Source: Halobacillus halophilus DSM 2266 (GTDB lineage: Bacteria > Bacillota > Bacilli > Bacillales > Halobacillaceae). From it: DNA of 64,000 bases. Both the position numbers and the translations under genes were made by a program. Location: positions 2,728,001-2,792,000 of the forward strand of contig NC_017668.1 of the NCBI RefSeq assembly GCF_000284515.1, read 5' to 3'. This document shows positions 1-9,217 of this stretch, piece by piece (positions within the stretch are counted from its first letter, which is position 1; the number at the start of each line of letters is the position of its first letter). The notes below the pieces were generated by a model. The model searched no databases. It was not told the origin of the DNA and saw only the letters and a list, made by a program, of their open reading frames with translations.

Positions 1-1158
1 TTCCATGGCAGCTTTAGCAACACTTGCTGCTACTGCCGGAGCTACTCGAGTATCAAAAGGCGCAGGAATCACGTAGTCTGCGTTCAATTCTTCTTCGCTT
101 ACAAGGGAAGCAATTGCCTCAGCTGCAGCTATTTTCATTTTTTCATTAATTCGAGTCGCACGTACATCGAGAGCTCCACGGAATATACCTGGGAACGCTA
201 ACACATTATTTACCTGATTGGGAAAGTCTGACCGACCTGTTCCAACTACACGGGCCCCAGCTTCTTTTGCGTCTTCCGGCATAATTTCTGGTTCAGGATT
301 AGCCATGGCGAATATAATAGAGTCGTCATTCATGCGAGAAACCATTTCTTTTGATAAAAGCCCGCCTACTGAAACACCTATAAACACGTCTGCCCCTTCC
401 ATTACTTCAGAAAGCTTTCCTTCTAACCGATCTTTATTTGTGATCTTAGCTATTTCGTCTTTAACATCATTCATGCCGTAATCGCGTCCTTCAAAGATCG
501 CACCTTTAGAATCGCACATGATAATGTCCCGTACACCGAAATGGTAAAGAAGCTTAATAATGGCAATTCCTGCTGCACCAGCTCCATTTGCCACTACTTT
601 AATATCAGAGAAAGACTTTCCAGTTACTTTTAAGGCATTCATTAAACCCGCAACTGTCACGATCGCTGTGCCGTGCTGATCATCGTGAAAGATAGGAATG
701 TTAGTTTCTTTCTTGAGTCGATCTTCTATGATAAAGCAGTTTGGAGCAGCGATATCTTCTAGATTCACGCCACCAAACGTTGGTTCCATCAGCTTAACAG
801 TCTGAACAATCTGATCGACATCTCTTGTGTTTAAACAGATTGGAAAAGCATCTACCCCGGCGAAACTTTTAAATAATGCGGCTTTGCCTTCCATTACAGG
901 AAGTGCAGCTTCCGGTCCAATATTACCAAGACCAAGTACAGCCGATCCATCACTAACAACGGCAACCATGTTCCCTTTCATGGTGTAGTCATAGACAGTT
1001 TCCCGATGGTCATAAATTTCCTTACATGGTTCAGCTACACCTGGTGAATAAGCCAAACTTAAATCCTTAGCATTCCTTACAGGGACCTTGGAATGGGTTT
1101 CCAGTTTTCCTTTATTGACACGATGTATATGCAGTGCTTCATCTCGCAAATTCGACAC
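1..1158 (-). CDS. ytsJ: NAD(P)-dependent malic enzyme, 3' end outside window
   Basis: Oxidatively decarboxylates malate to pyruvate in the cytosol, linking the TCA cycle to pyruvate and NADPH. The visible 386 codons read like Bacillus YtsJ (about 410 residues). The N-terminus is rich in KVPVRNAKDLSLAYSPGVAE, and further in are the NAD-binding and DGTAVLGLGNIGPEA-type segments, so about two dozen C-terminal residues lie beyond base 1. I chose the GTG at 1158 (Ser-Asn-Leu-Arg-Asp-Glu follows) because AAAGGAG sits nine bases upstream, at 1168-1174. The gene is transcribed leftward. It has its own strong promoter (1226-1253) and a 15-bp palindrome between promoter and start, so regulation is probably by a repressor rather than by read-through from dnaE. 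Confidence 0.95.
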   Translation of the reverse strand, partial: MSNLRDEALHIHRVNKGKLETHSKVPVRNAKDLSLAYSPGVAEPCKEIYDHRETVYDYTMKGNMVAVVSDGSAVLGLGNIGPEAALPVMEGKAALFKSFAGVDAFPICLNTRDVDQIVQTVKLMEPTFGGVNLEDIAAPNCFIIEDRLKKETNIPIFHDDQHGTAIVTVAGLMNALKVTGKSFSDIKVVANGAGAAGIAIIKLLYHFGVRDIIMCDSKGAIFEGRDYGMNDVKDEIAKITNKDRLEGKLSEVMEGADVFIGVSVGGLLSKEMVSRMNDDSIIFAMANPEPEIMPEDAKEAGARVVGTGRSDFPNQVNNVLAFPGIFRGALDVRATRINEKMKIAAAEAIASLVSEEELNADYVIPAPFDTRVAPAVAASVAKAAME

Positions 1159-1198
1159 GACTACACGCTCCTTTAACCAATTAGTATAAACCGCTCCA

Positions 1199-1213
1199 GG
1201 TGGTCAGACCACC
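1199..1213. promoter_or_regulatory. FadR/GntR-type operator palindrome
   Basis: GGTGGTC-A-GACCACC is a perfect 7+7 palindrome around one central base. It contains TGGTCNGACCA, the form known for FadR-subfamily GntR regulators. It begins about six bases downstream of the predicted transcription start, a classic repressor position. In many Bacillaceae a FadR-like regulator gene follows the malic enzyme gene; here that place lies outside the window, so the partner is inferred. Confidence 0.55.
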
Positions 1214-1225
1214 ATTAACTTCTTA

Positions 1226-1253
1226 ATTATAACAGATGACTTGCTAGTGTAAA
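1226..1253 (-). promoter_or_regulatory. Sigma-A promoter of the malic enzyme gene
   Basis: On the minus strand TTTACA (1248-1253) and a perfect TATAAT (1226-1231) are separated by 16 bases. The -10 is preceded by TGT, an extended -10 element. The predicted start is near 1219, about 60 bases before the GTG. Confidence 0.7.
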
Positions 1254-1283
1254 GGAAATACAAAAGCATGGACTGAGACATGT

Positions 1284-4200
1284 TCATATCTTGTTGCGAC
1301 GCAGAGCCACTGAGGAAGGTCCAAAATATTGCTCCAGCATTTGAAGACATTCTCTGGATGGATTCAAGGAATAATTTTCATCCAGCTGATAGGTTTTTCT
1401 ATCTTCTGTCCTGAATAACAATACAGGGGTATTACCCGGGAAATACTTTGCAGCCTCTGTTAAGTGCTCCAATGCCTGGTATTCCTTGGGTTTATCCAAC
1501 TTAATAAACAAACGATCCTTTGTTTCCGAGGGCAAACTTTCGATCTCAAACTTGGAAATTTCAGAAATGAGCAGCTGCTCACGTTCATTTCTTTCTTCTA
1601 CTTTCCCTGAGACGATGATCAGCATTTGTTCAGACAACCAAGTTTTTGCACCTCTGTAGACTTCTGGAAAGAGCACAGTTTCCATTTCCGCTGTTTCATC
1701 ACTAATCGTCATAAATGCCATAGGATCTCCCCGTTTTGTTCTAATTTCTTTTATAGCTTCTACTACGGCGGCCGTTGTGATTTTCCGGGATCTGCTCGTC
1801 AATAATGATTGCTGTAAGGATAGAACCCCTTTTTTACGAAGAGATTTGCGATGGTATTCCAGCGGGTGCTCGGATAGATACGTTCCAAGCAACTCTTTTT
1901 CCATGGCTAATTTTTTTAAAATTGGAAACGGGTCTACGCTTACCGGTTCCTTCATATCTATATCTTCACTGAACATACCTGGCTGATCCTGAAATTCTTT
2001 AAAAAGCTCCCCTTGCTCAAGGGCTTGGTCAATACTTGCAAGCAGACTTGCCCGGTTCGTATTGAGTTCATCAAATGCTCCCGCTATAATGAGTGATTCA
2101 ATAACAGCACGGCTGACTGAACTGGAAATAACTCTTAAACAAAAATCATTCAAGTGTTTATACGCACCATTTCTTCTTTCCTCAAGAATAGCCTGAGCAG
2201 CCTGATATCCCACCCCTTTTATGGCCGTCAAACCAATCCTTATCCCACTGCCTTCACTCTGGGTGGACATGTAGCTTCTATTAATGGAAGGAGCCTTCAC
2301 GGAAACCTTAAGCTCGCGAGCTTCACGAATATAAGCAGCCAGCTTCTCTCGATCACCGCTATTTGCATTAATTAATTCTGCCATGAAGTAAGAGGGGTAA
2401 TGGGCTTTAAGGTAAGCCAGATGGTAAGAGATAAAGCTGTACGCCACAGCATGACTTCGATTAAACCCATAATTAGAAAACTTTACGATCCAATCAAAAA
2501 GTTCGTAAGCCACTGTCTCGTCATATCCATTCTTTAAAGCCCCGGCTATAAATTCATTTCTTTGCTGCTGCAGCACCTGAGACTGCTTCTTACTTACTGC
2601 CCTTCTTAATAAATCCGCCTGGCCCAGACTATAGCCAGCAACTTTTTGCGCTACTTGCATAATCTGCTCTTGATAAACCAATACCCCAAAAGTAGAGGCT
2701 AAAATCGGTTTTAAATCCGGATGAGGGTATTGTATTTCTTCTTTTTCATGCTTTCGATTAATATAAACAGGTATATAATCCATAGGACCTGGTCGATAAA
2801 GAGCATTAACAGCCACAACATCTTCAAAGTGGGAAGGCTTTAGCCTTCTTAAAACACTTTTCATGCCCTGTGATTCAAGTTGAAAAACGCCATTCGTTCT
2901 TCCTTCTTTTAATAAGTTAAAAGTAGGTTCATCTGTTAATGGAATATGGGAAAGAGAAAAGTCATGATTTTCATATTTTCTTATTTTACTTTCCATTTTT
3001 TCTAAAAAAGTAAGATTTCTCAGCCCAAGAAAATCAATTTTTAATAAGCCTATTTTTTCTAAATCCCCCATGGCCATTTGTGTAAGATAGACCTCACTCT
3101 GTCCATTCATAAGGGCTGTGTAATTCACTAAAGGTTTTTGACTAATGACAACTCCTGCTGCATGTGTGGAAACATGACGAGGAAGTCCTTCAAGTTTGGC
3201 GGCTATATGGAATAATTTTTTTAATGGAAGAGAACTTCTTATATATTCTTTTAAAGGTTCCGACCTTTGCACAATCTGAACGAGTCCGTCACTCGTGCCT
3301 TTTGGAATATGCTTCAATATATAAGCCGAGTCGCTTTCATCTACTGCCATCACTTTAAACAACTCTCTTAAAACACTCCTTGCAGCGAATGTACCAAACG
3401 TGCAGATTTGAGCTACATGTTTTTCTCCATATTTACGGCTAACATACTCGATCACTTCATCTCTTCTATGATCAGGAAAGTCAATATCTATGTCCGGCAT
3501 ATTCACCCTTTCAGGGTTTAAAAACCTCTCAAATAATAGGTTATACTCTAGAGGGTCAATTTGAGTAATGTTTAAAAGATAAGCGACGATAGAACCTGCC
3601 GCCGACCCTCTGCCTGGTCCGGCATGAATTCCCTGCCGCCGTGCATAAGCTATAAAGTCCCAGACAATTAGAAAATAATCACTGAAATCCATCGAGGTGA
3701 TAACATTTAATTCATGTTCCAATCGTTCCTGGGCTACTACTCTTCTTTGTTGGTACTTTTCATCTAACGCCTCATAACACAATTCCATTAAATAGTCGTC
3801 CGCGCTCTTATCTTCAGGAACTGGATAGGAAGGAATTAACTGCTGATCCAGTGACATTTGAAGATCACATTTTTCAGTAATCTTAGCAGACTGCTCAATG
3901 ACTTCAGGCCACCAGTCCTTAAATAAATTTTCCATTTCATCACTTGATTTTAAATATTCATGCTGAACTCTTTCTTCTGCATCTGATGCCAGCCTTTTCC
4001 CTTCTTCTATAGCCTGAAGCGCTTGATAAGCTGATGCATCCTCTTGTTTTAGATATTTAACTTCTCCTACAGCAACCACTGAGAGCCGTTTATCAGAAGT
4101 CCACTCTTTTAATGGCTGGTGAATCTGCCTTTCTGAATGAAGATCACGGTCTTTTATACTTAGATAGAGGTCATTTGATGAAAAAATGGATTTCCAATAC

Positions 4201-4643
4201 TCCAGCCCACGTTCCAGTTCACTGAACTCACGCCTGGATAGTGGTTCAGCCCAGGGAGAGGAAGAGGTCATAATTATTGCGAGCAGCCCATCTTTATATG
4301 AATTCATATAGGATAAAGGCAGAGACTCTTTTTGTGTTTGTATGTAAGAACTTAATCTCATTAAATTCTGATAACCCTTATAGTTTTTAGCCAGAAAAAG
4401 TACAGGAAAATCTCCTCCGTCCGAGTACAAGCTGGTCTTCATACCAATAAGCGGCTTAATCCCTCGCTTTTGACAGGCTTGATAAAATGCCACACTTCCA
4501 CTCATCACTTCTTCATCTGTCAAAGCCAATGCTTGAAATCCCAGCTCACTTGCCCTCTCTGCCAATGAGTCAATTTTCACAGTACTCTTCATTAAACTAT
4601 ATCCGCTTTGAACATTTAAGTGAGTAAAAGCCACCGTCTTCAC
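1284..4643 (-). CDS. dnaE: DNA polymerase III alpha subunit, DnaE type
   Basis: Replicative polymerase of 1119 residues that in Bacillus extends RNA primers on the lagging strand before handing over to PolC. The N-terminal PHP domain (about 1-200) has lost metal ligands: the usual HxHxS and TDH motifs read HLNVQS and ALTDEE. The palm domain carries the catalytic PDIDIDF near residue 382 and the third Asp in LKIDFLGL near 535. Helix-hairpin-helix and C-terminal OB-fold regions (about 960-1060) follow. The start is GTG at 4643, with AGAAGG seven bases upstream. It is divergent from ytrH and lies upstream of the malic enzyme gene, as in Bacillus. Confidence 0.97.
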   Translation of the reverse strand: MKTVAFTHLNVQSGYSLMKSTVKIDSLAERASELGFQALALTDEEVMSGSVAFYQACQKRGIKPLIGMKTSLYSDGGDFPVLFLAKNYKGYQNLMRLSSYIQTQKESLPLSYMNSYKDGLLAIIMTSSSPWAEPLSRREFSELERGLEYWKSIFSSNDLYLSIKDRDLHSERQIHQPLKEWTSDKRLSVVAVGEVKYLKQEDASAYQALQAIEEGKRLASDAEERVQHEYLKSSDEMENLFKDWWPEVIEQSAKITEKCDLQMSLDQQLIPSYPVPEDKSADDYLMELCYEALDEKYQQRRVVAQERLEHELNVITSMDFSDYFLIVWDFIAYARRQGIHAGPGRGSAAGSIVAYLLNITQIDPLEYNLLFERFLNPERVNMPDIDIDFPDHRRDEVIEYVSRKYGEKHVAQICTFGTFAARSVLRELFKVMAVDESDSAYILKHIPKGTSDGLVQIVQRSEPLKEYIRSSLPLKKLFHIAAKLEGLPRHVSTHAAGVVISQKPLVNYTALMNGQSEVYLTQMAMGDLEKIGLLKIDFLGLRNLTFLEKMESKIRKYENHDFSLSHIPLTDEPTFNLLKEGRTNGVFQLESQGMKSVLRRLKPSHFEDVVAVNALYRPGPMDYIPVYINRKHEKEEIQYPHPDLKPILASTFGVLVYQEQIMQVAQKVAGYSLGQADLLRRAVSKKQSQVLQQQRNEFIAGALKNGYDETVAYELFDWIVKFSNYGFNRSHAVAYSFISYHLAYLKAHYPSYFMAELINANSGDREKLAAYIREARELKVSVKAPSINRSYMSTQSEGSGIRIGLTAIKGVGYQAAQAILEERRNGAYKHLNDFCLRVISSSVSRAVIESLIIAGAFDELNTNRASLLASIDQALEQGELFKEFQDQPGMFSEDIDMKEPVSVDPFPILKKLAMEKELLGTYLSEHPLEYHRKSLRKKGVLSLQQSLLTSRSRKITTAAVVEAIKEIRTKRGDPMAFMTISDETAEMETVLFPEVYRGAKTWLSEQMLIIVSGKVEERNEREQLLISEISKFEIESLPSETKDRLFIKLDKPKEYQALEHLTEAAKYFPGNTPVLLFRTEDRKTYQLDENYSLNPSRECLQMLEQYFGPSSVALRRNKI

Positions 4644-4694
4644 CTTCTTTCCTTCTCAATTATAGCGGGATGAGATGCGACTTGAAAGCCTCCT

Positions 4695-4723
4695 GCATAT
4701 TTCCTCTGTACACACCATATTTT
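4695..4723 (+). promoter_or_regulatory. Sigma-E-type promoter of ytrHI
   Basis: GCATATT (4695-4701), 14 bases, then CATATTTT (4716-4723) matches the mother-cell sigma-E pattern KMATATT-N14-CATANNNT. The B. subtilis ytrHI operon is known to be sigma-E controlled, which supports the assignment. Confidence 0.55.
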
Positions 4724-4766
4724 CATAATAACAACACAAAAACAAGCTGGCGAAAAGAGGGACAAG

Positions 4767-5099
4767 ATGGACGACCGCTTAATCATATCCATGACTCAAT
4801 GCTTCTTTATCGCATTTGGGGTTATTGTAGGGGGCACTATTATCGGAAGTATCGGAAGCTATGTAACAGGGGAAGCTCCTTTAACTGCCATGTTCCGTAT
4901 TGCAAAAGGGCTTAGAATCTGGGCGATTGTGGCGGCTATCGGTGGCACGTTCGATGCAATAAGCAACTTTGAAAAAGGAATTTTTGATGGATCTACCTTT
5001 GATTTGTTCAAACAAGTCATGATCATCGTAGCAGCTATGGGAGGTGTCAAAGCAGCACTATTATTATTTGAGTGGCTGCTTGGAGAGGAAGTGACCTGA
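4767..5099 (+). CDS. ytrH: Sporulation membrane protein YtrH
   Basis: 110-residue integral membrane protein with three hydrophobic segments (about 9-30, 42-62, 81-102). It corresponds to YtrH, a sigma-E-controlled mother-cell protein needed for efficient sporulation. The short N-terminus with DDRLIISMTQCFFIAFGV and the ASN/FEKGIF loop are the family features I recognise. AAAGAGGG precedes the ATG at 4767. It overlaps the next gene by three bases (TGATG), so the two are translationally coupled. It stands divergent from dnaE behind a sigma-E-like promoter. Confidence 0.85.
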   Translation: MDDRLIISMTQCFFIAFGVIVGGTIIGSIGSYVTGEAPLTAMFRIAKGLRIWAIVAAIGGTFDAISNFEKGIFDGSTFDLFKQVMIIVAAMGGVKAALLLFEWLLGEEVT

Positions 5100-5596
5100 T
5101 GCATATCCCGCCACTGTATAGGAAGAAAGAGTGGAGGCGTTTTTTTGCAGGGATGGTATTTGGAGCAGTTATAGGATACTTGTTTTTTCTATTCATATAT
5201 GGACAGCTGCAGGAGAAATATACTGAGGAACATATCGAACTTAATTCCAAATTAAGCGAAATGGAAGCCAAATACGAAGGAATGCTTAATAATCAAAAAG
5301 AAGAAACGGAAAATCAGCCATTTACTGTAGTGGATATTTCCGTTTCTTACACAAACGCAAAAAAATTAGAGATAGACCTTCTGACTCAGCATCAGCTGAC
5401 TACCCTCGTCAAGGAACAGCTTACATCAGTACCTGGTAAAGACTTGAAGGTCGTGGCTGATCAAGTCGACCTAATTATATCTACGATAGAAAATAAAAAT
5501 TATGTAGTTGACGATTTTACTTACGAACTAAAAGTAGCAAAGCTAATTGCATCGCAGGTCCTAAAAATTCATCTGGAAATTAAACTTGTACGTTAA
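5099..5596 (+). CDS. ytrI: Sporulation membrane protein YtrI
   Basis: 165-residue partner of YtrH. An N-terminal basic stretch (HIPPLYRKKEWRRF) leads into one transmembrane segment (about 15-35), followed by a coiled coil (about 40-75) and a soluble C-terminal domain. The topology suggests anchoring in the outer forespore or mother-cell membrane. I chose the ATG at 5099, not the in-frame one at 5072, because GGAGAGG at 5082-5088 is correctly spaced and ytrH ends on the overlapping TGA. A terminator follows at 5601. It meets nrnA head-on. Confidence 0.8.
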   Translation: MHIPPLYRKKEWRRFFAGMVFGAVIGYLFFLFIYGQLQEKYTEEHIELNSKLSEMEAKYEGMLNNQKEETENQPFTVVDISVSYTNAKKLEIDLLTQHQLTTLVKEQLTSVPGKDLKVVADQVDLIISTIENKNYVVDDFTYELKVAKLIASQVLKIHLEIKLVR

Positions 5597-5600
5597 ACAA

Positions 5601-5630
5601 AAACCAGCAGGGGCAACCCTGCTAGTTTTT
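5601..5630. terminator. Bidirectional terminator, ytrI / nrnA
   Basis: Stem AGCAGGG/CCCTGCT with a GCAA loop, flanked by A-rich and T-rich tracts, so it can serve both strands. The nrnA stop codon lies inside the stem. Confidence 0.8.
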
Positions 5631-6569
5631 ATAGTTCATACAAACCTCTTCAAGCTCTCTGGAAATCTCTTCCGTTTCCTCCCATGAGGAAGCTGAAGCT
5701 CCGGCAGCCATAGGATGTCCGCCTCCGTCATGGTTCGCTGCTATTTCATTAATAACCGGGCCTTTAGAACGAAGTCTGACCCTGATAATATTGTCTTCCT
5801 CTACAAAGAACGCCCAGGCCATTACACCCTCGATATCGCCCAACAATCCAACCAGCATACTAGTTTCTGAAGCCGTCACCTCAAAGTCTTCCAATACTCG
5901 CTTTGGTAATGCTACCGTAGAGCATCCAGCTTTGGTGACTGTGAAGTTCTGCAGTACATACCCTTTAAGTTTAGCGACTTTAACAGGAGTTTTATATAGT
6001 TCATTATAGAGGGCTGGACGGTCAAATTCATAATTTACTAACTCGGCAGCATACGTAAGTGTTCTATGTGTTGTACTAGGGAATAAAAAACGCCCGGTAT
6101 CACCGACAATACCTCCATAGATTAATCGGGCGGCTTGTTCATTCAAAGTAAATAATTCTTCATTCCATTGAGTGTACAAATGATAAATCATTTCACAAGT
6201 GGAGCTTGCCGATGTATCCACCCACTGGATATCTCCATATCGATCCACCTCTGGATGATGGTCAATCTTTATGAGAAGATCACCGTCTTTGTATCTTTGA
6301 TCATCTATTCGTGCCTGATTGGCAGTATCACAAACAATCACTAGTGCACCTTGATAAGCTTCATCAGGGACGGAGTCCATCCGCGCAAAAAAATGTAATG
6401 AAGGTTCTTCTTCCCCTGTAATCAATATATTCTTATCCGGGAAACTTGCCTTAATCATCTCTGCCAGTCCTGCCTGGGACCCATAAGCATCCGGATCAGG
6501 CCTTACGTGCCGATGGATAATAATCTTTGGATATTTTTTTATCGCTTCCGCAATAGCCTTTATACTCAT
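5622..6569 (-). CDS. nrnA: Oligoribonuclease / pAp phosphatase NrnA
   Basis: DHH/DHHA1-family phosphoesterase that degrades 2-5 nt RNA fragments to mononucleotides and removes the 3'-phosphate of pAp. Metal-binding motifs are visible in order: HRHVRPDPDAYGSQ (about 20-33), VCDTAN, KIDHHPEVD and the DHHA1 glycine motif GGGHPMAAG near the C-terminus. At 315 residues it has the family length. I start at the ATG at 6569 because AGAGGG is seven to eight bases away; the TTG two codons upstream is too close to it. Convergent with ytrI. Confidence 0.95.
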   Translation of the reverse strand: MSIKAIAEAIKKYPKIIIHRHVRPDPDAYGSQAGLAEMIKASFPDKNILITGEEEPSLHFFARMDSVPDEAYQGALVIVCDTANQARIDDQRYKDGDLLIKIDHHPEVDRYGDIQWVDTSASSTCEMIYHLYTQWNEELFTLNEQAARLIYGGIVGDTGRFLFPSTTHRTLTYAAELVNYEFDRPALYNELYKTPVKVAKLKGYVLQNFTVTKAGCSTVALPKRVLEDFEVTASETSMLVGLLGDIEGVMAWAFFVEEDNIIRVRLRSKGPVINEIAANHDGGGHPMAAGASASSWEETEEISRELEEVCMNYKN

Positions 6570-6695
6570 TAACAAAACCCTCTCTATACTTAGCCTTTTA
6601 TAATTAAATCATATATTTCTTTTCACAGGTAGCCATTTCAATGAAAACAAGCTACAATAAAGGAGAAAAAATTTAACTTCAGGAGTCGATACATT

Positions 6696-6998
6696 GTGAT
6701 AATATTTCCTGTTCTAATTTTGGTGTCCTTAGTTCTTTATATTTATTACAAAGTTATGATCGTAAGGACCAAAGATCCTTTAACCCAAGATTATTTGAAT
6801 AGTAAATCAAAAATATTTTTAGGAAGTTTCATCTTCTTTTTTGGAATCAACCAATATATGTTTTATGAGACAAAACTTTCTTTATTTATTGGTATTCTAT
6901 TTCTTGCACTTGGAATTTTCCAAACTAAAGAAGGATGGAAGGCTGCAAAACATTACCGTAATGAATTTCAAAAACATCAGGCTAGTGTTCAATCTTAA
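6696..6998 (+). CDS. ytpI: YtpI-family small membrane protein
   Basis: 100 residues with three hydrophobic helices (about 1-18, 40-54, 61-80) and a basic C-terminal tail. It matches the YtpI family found beside nrnA and ytoI in Bacillus; the family's function is unknown. The start is GTG at 6696, with AGGAG ten bases upstream. It is a single gene between two minus-strand genes and ends in a hairpin shared with ytoI. Confidence 0.85.
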   Translation: MIIFPVLILVSLVLYIYYKVMIVRTKDPLTQDYLNSKSKIFLGSFIFFFGINQYMFYETKLSLFIGILFLALGIFQTKEGWKAAKHYRNEFQKHQASVQS

Positions 6999-7001
6999 AT
7001 C

Positions 7002-7033
7002 AAAAGCCGCTGCTTAACTGCAGCGACTTTTTT
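7002..7033. terminator. Bidirectional terminator, ytpI / ytoI
   Basis: Stem AAAGCCGCTGC/GCAGCGACTTT with one mismatch and a TTAACT loop, followed by a run of seven T on the plus strand. Confidence 0.75.
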
Positions 7034-7036
7034 TAT

Positions 7037-8350
7037 TTATCGATCAATCAACTGAGCCATCAATAAGGCCTTGCCTACAATAGATCCTTCATGGTGAACT
7101 TCTATGTCTACTTTAGCGAATTTACGTCCTACTTCTAAGATATTAGGGGCAATAATGACTTCACTTTCAATTTGCACGGGCTTTATAAAATAGACAGAAA
7201 TATTTTCTACTACAAGATCTCCCTTTTTATATTTTCTTAACAGTCTGCTTGAGGATTCTGTTATTAGAGAAATAAACACCCCATAAGACATAGTGCCCAG
7301 CTGATTTGTCATTTGCGGAGTGACCATTGTTTTAAGTACATGTTCATTTTCTTCATTCTTTACGATTTCAAGTTGGTTCGTGGCTAAATCATCAATCGTC
7401 TCTCCGACTTGCGGTTGTCTCTGTATCTGCTGCAAAGCTTTCAGTACATCCTGGCGGGATATAATTCCCTGCAATTTATGAGAAGGATCCACCACAGGCA
7501 TTAATTCAATTCCTTCCCAGACCATCACGTGAGCAGCGTTTGCTAAGGAGGTTCTTACATGGACGGTCATTGGGTTCCGAGTCATAACTTTGTCTATTCT
7601 CATGGAGGTTTCTTTTCCAATAACATCTTTGGATGTTACAATCCCGACAACTCGATTATGTTTATCTACGACTGGATAACGGCTGTGCTTTGTCTCATTA
7701 TTAAATTCATGCCATTTTTCCACTTGATCATCTACTACTAAAAACTTAGTTTCTTGAAAAGAAGTATAAATATCATCAATTAAAACAATTTCTTTTTTAA
7801 TTAATTGATCATAAATCGCACGGTTAATCATTGTAGCTACTGTGAACGTATCATAGCTGGTTGAAATGACAGGAAGTTCTTTCTCATCTGCTAATTGCTT
7901 CACTTGATCGGTTGTATCAAAACCTCCAGTTATGAGGACAGCTGCTCCTTCTTTAATAGCTAATTCATGTGCATTGGTCCTGTTCCCAACAATAAGCAGG
8001 GAACCCGCTTCTGTATAACGCATCATTGCATCGAGCTTCATGGCTCCAATTACGAATTTACTTAACGTCTTATAGAGCCCTTCTCTTCCACCAAGTACCT
8101 GACCATCCACAATATTTAGAATTTCTGCGAAGGTCAGTCGTTCAATATCCTCCTTCTTTTTCTTTTCAATTCGAATGGTTCCAACCCGTTCCATGGTACT
8201 GACTAAATTTTGGTTTTCAGCCTCTTTAATCGCACGGTAAGCTGTACCCTCACTAACATTCAAGGCTTTTGCGATACGACGAACGGAAATTTTACTACCG
8301 ACCTCTAATGTTTCAATATACTCCAGTATCTGTTCATGTTTTGTAGCCAT
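7037..8350 (-). CDS. ytoI: HTH-DRTGG-CBS-hotdog regulator YtoI
   Basis: 437-residue multidomain protein. An N-terminal winged helix-turn-helix (about 15-60, with RRIAKALNVSEGTAYRAIKEA) is followed by a DRTGG domain (about 75-180), a pair of CBS domains (about 195-310) and a C-terminal hotdog thioesterase-like domain (about 330-437). CBS and DRTGG domains bind nucleotides, so it probably senses energy status or a dinucleotide while binding DNA. No target is known to me. I start at the ATG at 8350 (Ala-Thr-Lys-His follows), not 26 codons upstream, because this gives the usual family length and has GGTGG in place. Confidence 0.85.
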   Translation of the reverse strand: MATKHEQILEYIETLEVGSKISVRRIAKALNVSEGTAYRAIKEAENQNLVSTMERVGTIRIEKKKKEDIERLTFAEILNIVDGQVLGGREGLYKTLSKFVIGAMKLDAMMRYTEAGSLLIVGNRTNAHELAIKEGAAVLITGGFDTTDQVKQLADEKELPVISTSYDTFTVATMINRAIYDQLIKKEIVLIDDIYTSFQETKFLVVDDQVEKWHEFNNETKHSRYPVVDKHNRVVGIVTSKDVIGKETSMRIDKVMTRNPMTVHVRTSLANAAHVMVWEGIELMPVVDPSHKLQGIISRQDVLKALQQIQRQPQVGETIDDLATNQLEIVKNEENEHVLKTMVTPQMTNQLGTMSYGVFISLITESSSRLLRKYKKGDLVVENISVYFIKPVQIESEVIIAPNILEVGRKFAKVDIEVHHEGSIVGKALLMAQLIDR

Positions 8351-8456
8351 ACGCCCACCATTCTTTCTAACTGTACTAATTAATAACCTTATTATTGTTA
8401 TTATACAAGTGATACAGTTACTTCGCAATTTCTGTTGGGATATGATTTATTTTCAT

Positions 8457-8490
8457 TAAAAAGTCTTCCATCTATAATAGATGGAAGACT
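8457..8490 (-). terminator. Terminator of ytkL
   Basis: Perfect 12-bp stem AGTCTTCCATCT/AGATGGAAGACT with loop ATAAT, followed on the minus strand by TTTTT. Confidence 0.85.
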
Positions 8491-8504
8491 ACGTTAAGTT
8501 GATA

Positions 8505-9185
8505 TTAAAGGTCTAAAGTGTCTCCAGGTTCTAGAGCCATTCCTTTACCAGGCTTCACTTGCTCAGCGAAACCTTTCCCGTCCTGATTAATCAATTCAAA
8601 AGTGTTGTAGTGAATAGGAACAACCTGTTTAGCCTGAAGCCATTCAGCAGCTGTCAGGGCATCTTCAGGACCCATAGTAAAATTATCACCAATTGGAAGG
8701 AAAGCGAGGTCGATGTTATTACGTTCCCCTATCATTTTCATATCAGAGAATAGCCCTGTATCGCCTGCATGGAAAATAGTTTTTCCTTCAATTGTTAAGA
8801 GGATGCCTGTTGGCATTCCTGTATAAACAATTGTTCCATCTTCTTCTGTATAGGATGAACCATGAAACGCCTGAGTGAATTTCACATGGCCAAAGTCAAA
8901 TTCATGACCTCCCCCTATATACATTGGGTGGGCGTTTAACTCTTTGTTTCCAAGATAAGTGGCTAGCTCAAACGGAGCAACAATTTGGCAATTATTGCGT
9001 TTTGCAATCTCAAAGGTGTCTCCTACATGATCATTGTGACCATGTGTGAGTAAAATGACGTCCGGATTCACTTCATCTGCGTTAAGATCAGTGTTTCCAT
9101 TTTCAGAAATAAACGGATCAATTAAAATCGTTTTGCCATTCGCTTCTACCTTTACTACAGAATGTCCATGATAAGATACTTTCAC
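8505..9185 (-). CDS. ytkL: UPF0173 metal-dependent hydrolase YtkL
   Basis: 226-residue metallo-beta-lactamase-fold protein. The metal-binding THGHNDH motif is near residues 47-53, a second His lies in [13 protein letters not shown] provides the bridging Asp, and PIHYNTF the last His. The family is conserved across Bacilli but its substrate is unknown. ATG at 9185, with GGAGTGG just upstream. It lies 32 bases downstream of the aminopropyltransferase-like gene and may be read from the same transcript. Confidence 0.92.
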   Translation of the reverse strand: MKVSYHGHSVVKVEANGKTILIDPFISENGNTDLNADEVNPDVILLTHGHNDHVGDTFEIAKRNNCQIVAPFELATYLGNKELNAHPMYIGGGHEFDFGHVKFTQAFHGSSYTEEDGTIVYTGMPTGILLTIEGKTIFHAGDTGLFSDMKMIGERNNIDLAFLPIGDNFTMGPEDALTAAEWLQAKQVVPIHYNTFELINQDGKGFAEQVKPGKGMALEPGDTLDL

Positions 9186-9217
9186 TTTACCACTCCTTAT
9201 TCATTAGTTTTCCTCGT

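Noticed and set aside
218-481. 87-codon plus-strand frame
   Set aside because: Antisense to the malic enzyme gene; codon pattern and absence of a Shine-Dalgarno mark it as a shadow.
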